From contig CAZFNR010000011.1 in assembly GCA_964520525.1 (NCBI GenBank), positions 1 through 47,779 on the forward strand: a stretch of DNA of 47,779 nucleotides. The letters are read 5' to 3'. Source of the stretch: JAJPXC01 sp964520525. Lineage in GTDB: Bacteria > Bacteroidota > Bacteroidia > Bacteroidales > Muribaculaceae. The position numbers were made by a program, and so were the translations under genes. The notes beneath the pieces were generated by a model. The model was not told where the DNA came from and made no database searches. It saw only the letters and a list, made by a program, of their open reading frames with translations. Shown here piece after piece: positions 42,601 through 47,779 of this stretch (its first letter is position 1; each line of letters opens with the position of its first letter).

Positions 42601-43331
42601 CCGCAGCAGCCACAAAATATATAGGCAAAGCAAACGGCAACATAGTCACTGGCGGTGGCGTGATGATGATTATTCCGAGCGGCAGCACTAAGGTAGCCAA
42701 GATTTACATCAGCAAGGGCGCGCAATCATCGTCCAAGGCTATCGACCTCGGTGGCATTTTCACCGCCGACGCCGAGACATTCGCCATGCCGCTCGAATCG
42801 AGCGTCAGCAGCGACAAGATTGCCGTCAGACTCCGTGGCAGCAAACACTTCTACCTCAACAGCAACGGAACAACATTTGAGGCACTTGCCGACAACGGCA
42901 TTAACCAAACCCAGGGCGGTACCCTGTTCACGCTCAACGAAAAGCTCTATTCTGTCGAGCCGATAGGGACAAACTACGGTGACGGATTCCAAATTGTGAA
43001 CGTGGCTGAAAACAAAGTGGTAGCCACACATAATTTCACCGTCAAAGGTCCGTTGTCTCCGACCCCCAACAGCATCACTGCTGAGGTGATCGACAAGAAC
43101 ACCGTACGTCTGTACCAGTATGTCCCCGGCGCGCTTGCAGCTCAGTACACATTTGTGGCTCCGTCGTCAAGCACCGGCATCGAGGATGTCAAAGCCGACA
43201 TCGAACCCGAGGCTTCTGCCGAGGTTGAATACTACAACCTTCAGGGTGTACGTGTCAACCCCGATAACCTCAAAACCGGCATCTACATCCGCCGTCAGGG
43301 CAAAGAGGTCAAGAAGATTCTCGTAAAGTAA
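39654..43331 (+). CDS. large T9SS-exported N-acetylmuramoyl-L-alanine amidase-like multidomain protein
   Basis: The 1225-residue protein has a signal peptide (to about residue 24) and an Amidase_3-like domain (about 30-220) with zinc His39 in NPGHGG, probable zinc Glu60, His115 in SLHSNG and catalytic Glu194 in YLVETW. Then come a carboxypeptidase-regulatory-like fold (about 240-330, GYATQKKSV), an Ig-like HYDIN/ASH-type domain (about 340-440), a propeller-like region (about 445-760), a second Ig-like domain (about 780-880) and a second propeller-like region (to about 1160). The end is a T9SS sorting domain (EYYNLQGVRVNPDNL then TGIYIRRQGKEVKKILVK). It should cleave peptidoglycan stem peptides and be exported or surface-bound. 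Domain assignments beyond the amidase and sorting domain are by eye. Confidence 0.88.
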   Translation: MKKILTLACAALFACTAANTATAADVSFSGKKFYVNPGHGGHDSDDRPTALPLGVAMFYESDGTLDRGKHLRDFLQAYKASVKMSRTTNNSSDDLALSTIASQSNSYGGYFMSLHSNGANASANYVVAFYRGTTSGAQAVSGAKDMATTVSKWHDNNHLTNLTYSTPRGLADYSFYGYNLGVLRTNNRPGYLVETWFHDYRPDGLRMKSTIYNKYHAWQILRATVEKPGPTSTGTITSCIVGDIRDLAKSCGYTNYTTRGRDSYLAINGATVNLYNSSGTKLGTMTTDNCCNGIYGFFGLSAGTYQVEVIKSGYATQKKSVTVAASASAKLLFSLVAGVSAGITTSKESLDFGTVTVGSNKSLTFTVTATGLSADITATSGNSQVTVSPTTISKTASGVTVTVKYTPTAAGNLSTTIKLTSGSVSRVIAVSGKAANPPLTFTEGWNYSEKSGKSPAWMPEGGWVKLRNMCVGDGKLYVVNPSDGIIYVVKAQTCELLTKLDMTGVTGGTFKVMDVQYVDGKVVACNLVGDATQSIKVYVWDTDYSAPRCILETAERSGVTRMGDTFDFDGTLTSGRLLFCGGGISEQNKVIGYKVTNGVAETTPSIAIATAISDEKTLVMGLSPRVVAETNNRYWVMGQSYQPTLIQADGLASASVNLDALDKAIQGNAFTPFVYKGESFALATTYTYSTTTTEMLKDGKVVLLDGTDGWASATQIAKYPSAGLGSTRNTNFSTSCPVAVNGDKGVEFWVLVSNQGIAYYKSGTVPTYTYTTPYPTVTATPSSVAFSEIYAGESAKRTIAVSTSSLEADVNVALTGTDSDMFTISTNKISKTAGSVNIDVTYAPSEEGTHSASITFTSTNMETVTVALTGTAKKAITDYSLTQDWAKTTGHITPASAGRGWSTGFDGRIYFNDEANSMLKYWDSTGLHDAIASVAGTAITSDGAGNIILSAGLWATSATTFKVLPKGGSAWQDLAVTLPSDITAAATKYIGKANGNIVTGGGVMMIIPSGSTKVAKIYISKGAQSSSKAIDLGGIFTADAETFAMPLESSVSSDKIAVRLRGSKHFYLNSNGTTFEALADNGINQTQGGTLFTLNEKLYSVEPIGTNYGDGFQIVNVAENKVVATHNFTVKGPLSPTPNSITAEVIDKNTVRLYQYVPGALAAQYTFVAPSSSTGIEDVKADIEPEASAEVEYYNLQGVRVNPDNLKTGIYIRRQGKEVKKILVK

Positions 43332-43366
43332 CAGCAACGCTGTTTTAGAGAAAACCTAACTATACG

Positions 43367-43405
43367 AGTCGCCGTTTCCCCCAACCGGAAGCGGCGACTT
43401 TTATT
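43367..43405 (+). terminator. intrinsic terminator of the propeller-amidase pair
   Basis: AGTCGCCGTTTCC (43367-43379) pairs with GGAAGCGGCGACT (43387-43399) with one G-U pair and a 7-base loop, then TTTTATTT. Confidence 0.9.
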
Positions 43406-43486
43406 TGAGCACTGTCAGATTTCAGCGCGACATCCGCTCACACCTAATAGTTCGGCAATAACAGTGGAATCTTAACGGATTTTTAG

Positions 43487-43494
43487 TAATTTCG
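43487..43494 (+). promoter_or_regulatory. -7 promoter element of metG
   Basis: TAATTTCG, one base off consensus, 32 bases before the metG ATG. Confidence 0.4.
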
Positions 43495-43525
43495 CGGAAT
43501 AACAACTCAACAACACAAAAAAGAG

Positions 43526-45568
43526 ATGGATAAGAAATTCAAACGTACCCTTATAACCACGGCCCTGCCATATGCTAACGGGGCTGTCCACATTGGCCAC
43601 TTGGCCGGAGTCTATGTCCCGGCTGACATCTACGCCCGCTATCTGCGTTCGCGCGGCGAGGATGTGGTGATGATTGGCGGCAGCGACGAGCATGGTGTGC
43701 CTATCACCATCAAAGCAAAAGCCGAAGGCATAACCCCACAGGATGTAGTGGACCGCTATCACAAGATTATCAAGGATTCGTTTGAGGAACTCGGCATCTC
43801 GTTTGACATCTATTCCCGGACGACTTCCGACATCCATAGCACCACAGCTTCGGAGTTTTTCCGCCGCCTGTATGACAAGGGCGAGTTTGTAGAGAAGACT
43901 TCACAGCAGCTCTACGATGAGCAAGCCGGCCAATTCCTCGCCGACCGATATGTCACCGGCGAGTGCCCCCACTGCCACAACGAGCGCGCCTACGGCGACC
44001 AATGCGAAGCCTGCGGGACCTCGCTCAACGCCACCGACCTCATCAACCCCAAAAGCGCAATCACCGGCAACACTCCGGTGCTACGCGAGACCCGCCACTG
44101 GTACCTCCCCCTCGACAAGTGGGAGCCGGCGTTGCGCAAGTGGATTCTCGACGGACATAAAGAGTGGAAAACCAACGTCTACGGACAGTGCAAATCGTGG
44201 CTCGACCTCGGGCTGCAACCCCGTGCCGTCAGCCGCGACCTCGATTGGGGCGTGCCTGTCCCCGTGGAGGGTGCCGACGGCAAAGTGCTTTATGTCTGGT
44301 TTGACGCCCCGATAGGTTACATATCCAACACCAAGGAGTTGCTCCCCGACAGCTGGGAACGCTACTGGAAAGACCCCGAAACCCGCATTATCAACTTTAT
44401 CGGTAAGGATAACATCGTGTTCCACTGCATCGTGTTCCCCGCGATGTTGATGGCTTATGGCGACGGCTACCAGCTGCCCGACAATGTGCCGGCCAACGAG
44501 TTCCTGAATCTTGAAGGTGACAAAATCTCTACGTCGAGAAACTGGGCCGTGTGGCTCCACGAATACCTCCGCGACTTCGAGGGCAAGCAAGATGTACTCC
44601 GCTATGTGCTGACAGCCGCAGCCCCCGAAACTAAAGACAACGACTTCACTTGGCGCGATTTCCAAGCCCGCAACAACAACGAACTTGTCGCCGTGCTCGG
44701 AAACTTCGTAAACCGCGCCGTAGTGCTGACCCATAAATATTTCGGCGGCAAAGTGCCGGCAGCCGGCGAGTTGCTCGACATCGACAAACAGGCGTTGGCT
44801 GAGCTGTCGACAATCAAAACGTCGCTCGAGGAAGCCCTCGACACATTCCACTTCCGCGAAGCCCTCAAAGAAGCGATGAACATTGCCCGCCTCGGCAACC
44901 GCTATCTGCAAGAGACCGAACCGTGGAAAATTGCGAAAACCGACATGAACCGCGTGGCAACCATACTCAACACAGCCATGCAGATAACAGCCAATATCGC
45001 CATCGCCATGGAACCATTCATGCCATTCTCGGCAGCAAAGCTCCGCAAGATGCTCAATGCAGGCGACATGGCATGGAAAAGCCTCGGAGAAGGGTCGATA
45101 ATCGCTGTGGGAACCGAGTTGAGCCAGCCCGAACTGCTCTTCGAAAAAATCGAAGATGACGCCATACAAGCCCAGATAGACCGCTTGGCGCGCATCAAGG
45201 AGGAGAACAAGGTGAAAAGCTTCAAAGCCGCCCCGCAAGCCGAGGATGTCGACTTTGACACCTTCATGAAAGCCGACTTGCGCGTAGGCACCGTGCTTGA
45301 ATGCAAAAAAGTCCCCAAAGCCGACAAATTACTCCAATTCCTGATTGATGACGGACTGGAAAAGCGCACCATCGTGTCGGGTATCGCTAAATACTATGCT
45401 CCCGAGGATTTGGTGGGCAAACAAGTGTGCTTTATCGCCAACCTCCCGCCCCGCAAGCTCAAAGGCATCGTGTCGCAAGGCATGATACTGTCGGCGGAGA
45501 ACGCCGACGGGTCGTTGGTGGTCATCGGACCGACAGCCCCCGTAGCCCCCGGCGCGCAAGTGAGATAA
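43526..45568 (+). CDS. metG: methionyl-tRNA synthetase
   Basis: The 680-residue class I synthetase charges initiator and elongator tRNA-Met. The HIGH motif is in NGAVHIGHLAGVY (about residue 20), a zinc knuckle is visible as CPHCHNERAYGDQCEACG (about 145-162), and the second signature appears as GDKISTSRNWAVW. The anticodon-binding helical domain lies near 400-545. A C-terminal EMAP/Trbp111-like tRNA-binding domain (about 575-680; KADLRVGTVLECKKVPKADKLL and LPPRKLKGIVSQGMILSA) gives dimerisation. All parts are intact. 37 bp before the asparaginase gene. Cytosolic. Confidence 0.97.
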   Translation: MDKKFKRTLITTALPYANGAVHIGHLAGVYVPADIYARYLRSRGEDVVMIGGSDEHGVPITIKAKAEGITPQDVVDRYHKIIKDSFEELGISFDIYSRTTSDIHSTTASEFFRRLYDKGEFVEKTSQQLYDEQAGQFLADRYVTGECPHCHNERAYGDQCEACGTSLNATDLINPKSAITGNTPVLRETRHWYLPLDKWEPALRKWILDGHKEWKTNVYGQCKSWLDLGLQPRAVSRDLDWGVPVPVEGADGKVLYVWFDAPIGYISNTKELLPDSWERYWKDPETRIINFIGKDNIVFHCIVFPAMLMAYGDGYQLPDNVPANEFLNLEGDKISTSRNWAVWLHEYLRDFEGKQDVLRYVLTAAAPETKDNDFTWRDFQARNNNELVAVLGNFVNRAVVLTHKYFGGKVPAAGELLDIDKQALAELSTIKTSLEEALDTFHFREALKEAMNIARLGNRYLQETEPWKIAKTDMNRVATILNTAMQITANIAIAMEPFMPFSAAKLRKMLNAGDMAWKSLGEGSIIAVGTELSQPELLFEKIEDDAIQAQIDRLARIKEENKVKSFKAAPQAEDVDFDTFMKADLRVGTVLECKKVPKADKLLQFLIDDGLEKRTIVSGIAKYYAPEDLVGKQVCFIANLPPRKLKGIVSQGMILSAENADGSLVVIGPTAPVAPGAQVR

Positions 45569-45605
45569 GAAAACCGTCCCCTTTTTCTTAAACACAGCCA
45601 CTGAA

Positions 45606-46649
45606 ATGGACAAAGATAAGCGACCGCGCATTCTGATTATCTATACCGGCGGGACTATCGGCATGATTGAAAACCCGGCGACACACACGCTGGAGCCGTT
45701 TGATTTCACCCACCTGATTGACAACGTGCCCAAAATCAAGATGCTCGACTATGACATCGACAACATCCAGTTTGAGCCTCCAATCGATTCAAGCGACATG
45801 AACCCCCGCCACTGGCAAGAGATAGCGCGCAACATCGAGGAGAATTTTGACGCTTTCGACGGATTTGTCGTGCTGCACGGCACCGACACGATGGCTTACA
45901 CGGCATCCGCCCTATCGTTCATGCTTGAGAACCTTCACAAACCTGTCATCATCACCGGCTCGCAGCTGCCTATCGGCGAAGTGCGCACCGACGGTGAAGA
46001 AAACTTGATAACAGCCTTGCAGATAGCCGCCGCAACCGACAGCGACGGAAACCCGATGGTGCAAGAAGTCGCGATTTTGTTTGAAAACTACTTGTGGCGC
46101 GGCAACCGGTCGACAAAGATGTCGGCCGATAATTTCAACGCGTTTAAGAGCAACAACTACCCCTCATTAGCGAAAATAGGGTTAGGCATACACTTCAACG
46201 AGGAAGCCCTCTGCCGACTGAAAACGAAACGCCCGCTGAAAGTGCAATACGGGATGGACACCGGAGTGATGTTCCTCGATTTACACCCCGGCATGACCGA
46301 AGAGATATTGCGCCATCAGCTCAACACCCCCGGACTCAAAGGGATAGTGCTGAAGACCTTCGGCGCCGGCAACGCACCGACGGCACCATGGTTTGCCGAG
46401 GCGATTCGCGACGCCGTGCGCCGCGGACTCGTGTTGCTCAACGTCACCCAGTGTGTCAACGGCGGAGTCCACGCCAAGCGTTACCAAGCCGGCAACCGTC
46501 TGCTCAACGCAGGAGTTATCTCCGGACATGACATCACCAGCGAAGCCGCCTTGACAAAACTGATGTATCTTTTCGGACTCGGACTTGGCCCGAAAGAGGT
46601 GAAGAGTTATCTCGATAGCGCACTTTGTGGCGAAGTCACCATCCATTAA
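45606..46649 (+). CDS. ansA: type I (cytoplasmic) L-asparaginase
   Basis: The 347-residue enzyme hydrolyses asparagine to aspartate and ammonia. Catalytic threonines are in YTGGTIGM (Thr14) and LHGTDTMAYTASAL (about residue 97), with the VIITGSQLPIGEVRTDGEENL segment. No signal peptide is present, so this is the low-affinity cytosolic type, not the periplasmic type II. Length fits the family. It follows metG by 37 bp on the same strand and is probably cotranscribed. Confidence 0.94.
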   Translation: MDKDKRPRILIIYTGGTIGMIENPATHTLEPFDFTHLIDNVPKIKMLDYDIDNIQFEPPIDSSDMNPRHWQEIARNIEENFDAFDGFVVLHGTDTMAYTASALSFMLENLHKPVIITGSQLPIGEVRTDGEENLITALQIAAATDSDGNPMVQEVAILFENYLWRGNRSTKMSADNFNAFKSNNYPSLAKIGLGIHFNEEALCRLKTKRPLKVQYGMDTGVMFLDLHPGMTEEILRHQLNTPGLKGIVLKTFGAGNAPTAPWFAEAIRDAVRRGLVLLNVTQCVNGGVHAKRYQAGNRLLNAGVISGHDITSEAALTKLMYLFGLGLGPKEVKSYLDSALCGEVTIH

Positions 46650-46702
46650 CATCAACAGAATCAGAGCATTGACAAATATTTGCGAAAAAAGTTGATAAAA
46701 AA

Positions 46703-46734
46703 TTTGGCGGGTTACAAAAAACGCCGTACCTTTG
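46703..46734 (+). promoter_or_regulatory. promoter of tRNA-Val
   Basis: TTTG (46703-46706), 20 bases, TACCTTTG (46727-46734), 19 bases before the tRNA. Confidence 0.7.
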
Positions 46735-46753
46735 CAACGCTTTCGACAAGAAA

Positions 46754-46828
46754 GGGCGCTTAGCTCAGCTGGTTCAGAGCGTCTGCCTTACAAGCAGAGG
46801 GTCGGGGGTTCGAATCCCTCAGCGCCCA
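46754..46828 (+). tRNA. tRNA-Val(TAC)
   Basis: A 75-base cloverleaf: acceptor GGGCGCT/AGCGCCC, D stem GCTC/GAGC, anticodon stem CTGC/GCAG region with loop CTTACAA (anticodon TAC), T arm with TTCGAAT, discriminator A. CCA is not encoded. Decayed mobile-element pieces follow directly downstream. Confidence 0.96.
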
Positions 46829-47036
46829 CAAAAACAAAAACCGATTGGAAATGAAGATAAAATTAAGATTATCAACATTTACCAATCGTTTTTCTTTTAT
46901 ATCCCCTGCAAAATGGCGTCAAAACATTCTCCACAGCCATTAAAAAAAACGATTTTTTGCCAAAAATTGCCGAAAAAAGCCACGATTTGCCACAAGCGTG
47001 TGAAGAATTTGGAAAAACAATAGCATAGAAACTCGT

Positions 47037-47246
47037 ATGGCAGCAAAATTCTCAAATAAACCACGTTTAGAATGTAATCTAATGCCAGTATGCCATGGCG
47101 GGTGTTCGTCAAAGCCGTTAGAAATAGGTGAGGATTATTGCATTTTTGGTTTTAGTGAAGACAAAAAAATGAACGCAGTAAAGGAAAAAATTCTATATAA
47201 TATAAATTTCAAATGGGAAAGAATGTTATATAAATTCAAGGAATAA
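47037..47246 (+). pseudogene. C-terminal SPASM-domain fragment of a radical SAM protein
   Basis: A 69-codon frame that resembles only the last part of a radical SAM/SPASM enzyme: CNLMPVCHGGC (about residues 14-24) and a further Cys in GEDYCIFGF, the pattern of an auxiliary iron-sulfur cluster domain, then a charged helix to the stop. The N-terminal CxxxCxxC radical SAM core is missing and an in-frame stop lies about 12 codons upstream, so this is a broken gene. Such enzymes often modify ribosomal peptides, but the family cannot be fixed from the tail. The local AT content is much higher than in the rest of the window, which suggests transferred DNA. It lies 208 bp past tRNA-Val. Confidence 0.62.
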
Positions 47247-47271
47247 TGCGATGTAAGACCTATGTAAGCAA

Positions 47272-47615
47272 CTAATACTCATAGATCCACCCCCCCCATA
47301 AAAACATATTCCTCTTTCTCCGGTTTGTGAAGTAGGTTAATATAACATTGGTAATTTTTAGAGGGGCGCTTGTTGTTCGTGCCGTTCCTCATCTCATCAA
47401 TTAGAGTTCTGAGGAAATCCCCCGGTGTGGTAACATCAGAGGGTGAAACGCTGTGTTTTTCTATCCCAGTAGCGGAAATCGGGAGAGGTTAGACCGTCAA
47501 TAGGGTAAGTTTTACGCCCTTGTGATTCGCCTTTATAGGCTGCAACCACACATAACACGCCTTTAGACCTGCTGGGCGCGGAGGGTGTCAGAGTGTAACG
47601 ATGTTCTTTTGCCAT
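47272..47615 (-). pseudogene. frameshifted N-terminal remnant of a tyrosine integrase
   Basis: From the ATG at 47615 the minus strand encodes MAKEHRYTLTPSAPSRSKGV and, further on, AAYKGESQGRKTYPIDGL and RYWDRKTQRF, the layout of the arm-type DNA-binding domain of Bacteroidota tyrosine recombinases. That frame stops at 47436. A shift of frame near there gives DFLRTLIDEMRNGTNNKRPS and NYQCYINLLHK, which looks like the core-binding domain, then a run of eight G and a stop near 47272. The catalytic domain with R-H-R-Y is absent. A decayed integrase is the best reading, inferred from the motif style without a search. Confidence 0.5.
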
Positions 47616-47666
47616 TTGTTTTTTCTCGTTTGGCAATTAATAATCGATACTTGGGCAAGTGTGCAA

Positions 47667-47692
47667 GCGAACAAATTTTGCGAACAAATTTT
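47667..47692. repeat. 13-bp tandem direct repeat
   Basis: GCGAACAAATTTT occurs twice without a spacer (47667-47679 and 47680-47692), about 50 bp upstream of the integrase remnant. It could be an arm-type binding site, an att-region repeat or part of a promoter. Confidence 0.6.
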
Positions 47693-47709
47693 GTTCTTTT
47701 GTCTGTCCA

Positions 47710-47758
47710 CATCTGTTTTCAGATGAAAAAATCAAGCCAAGAAGCGACGCCTAGTCGC
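47710..47758. repeat. two small hairpins at the window end
   Basis: CATCTG-TTTT-CAGATG (47710-47725) and GCGAC-GCCTA-GTCGC (47744-47758). No gene is seen from 47616 to the window end. Confidence 0.45.
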
Positions 47759-47779
47759 CTTAAAATCAGTTAATTAAAA

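Noticed and set aside
44081..45238. Long open frame (385 codons) antisense to metG
   Set aside because: metG is complete with all motifs on the plus strand; the antisense frame has no recognisable motif and arises from the GC-biased codon pattern.
1..47779. CRISPR array or intact insertion sequence
   Set aside because: No regularly spaced repeats, transposase or flanking terminal repeats were seen anywhere in the window.

Overview
This 47.8-kb window looks like chromosome of a member of the order Bacteroidales, most plausibly Muribaculaceae (inferred; no marker search was possible). The grounds are: type IX secretion genes and C-terminal sorting domains; promoters of the Bacteroidota type (TTTG, 19-20 bases, TAnnTTTG) instead of -35/-10 boxes; few Shine-Dalgarno sequences; and typical families (DUF2795, DUF3316, DUF3108, eukaryote-like alpha2 glycyl-tRNA synthetase, GH13_8-like branching enzyme).

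Layout. 1-5.1 kb: the 5' part of rpsA (minus), a DUF2795 gene, a PduO-type cobalamin adenosyltransferase and a LOG-family gene (minus), then a divergent U32-family protein. The divergent promoter region and both gene starts lie in an exact 779-bp tandem duplication that leaves one intact and one broken copy of each gene. 5.2-9.5 kb: a tiny secreted protein that is little more than a T9SS sorting domain, then metH. 9.6-12.5 kb (minus): glyS, lemA and an FKBP lipoprotein. 12.6-18.7 kb (plus): parC with tightly packed DUF3316, S41 peptidase, thymidine kinase and DUF3108 genes, meeting an outer-membrane-like protein head-on. 19.6-21.1 kb is gene-poor and holds tRNA-Glu(CTC), two tRNA-Asn(GTT), their promoters and terminators, strong hairpins and a decayed reading frame. 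21.1-29.9 kb: a CtpA-like protease, mfd, a sirtuin, a glycogen branching enzyme and a sigma-70 family factor. 30.1-38.5 kb: a compact porT-porP-porK-porL-porM-porN set followed without a gap by a DEAD-box helicase. 38.7-43.3 kb: a secreted beta-propeller protein and a 1225-residue amidase carrying a T9SS sorting domain. 43.5-46.8 kb: metG, a type I asparaginase and tRNA-Val(TAC). 46.8 kb to the end is AT-rich and decayed: a SPASM-domain fragment of a radical SAM protein and a frameshifted tyrosine-integrase remnant, probably the relic of a mobile element beside tRNA-Val.

How it fits together. porP-N encode the outer-membrane ring, the inner-membrane motor and associated parts of the type IX secretion system, and PorT is a further required barrel protein. 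Two proteins in the window (5282-5611 and 39654-43331) carry the matching sorting domains and are candidate cargo. Most other genes are housekeeping: translation, DNA topology, transcription-coupled repair, methionine and glycogen metabolism.

The most noteworthy observations are the exact 779-bp duplication, the T9SS machinery next to a large predicted T9SS-exported amidase, the relic at tRNA-Val with radical SAM and integrase fragments, and the structured gene-poor stretch at 19.8-20.6 kb. No CRISPR array, intact insertion sequence or clearly new complete system was seen.
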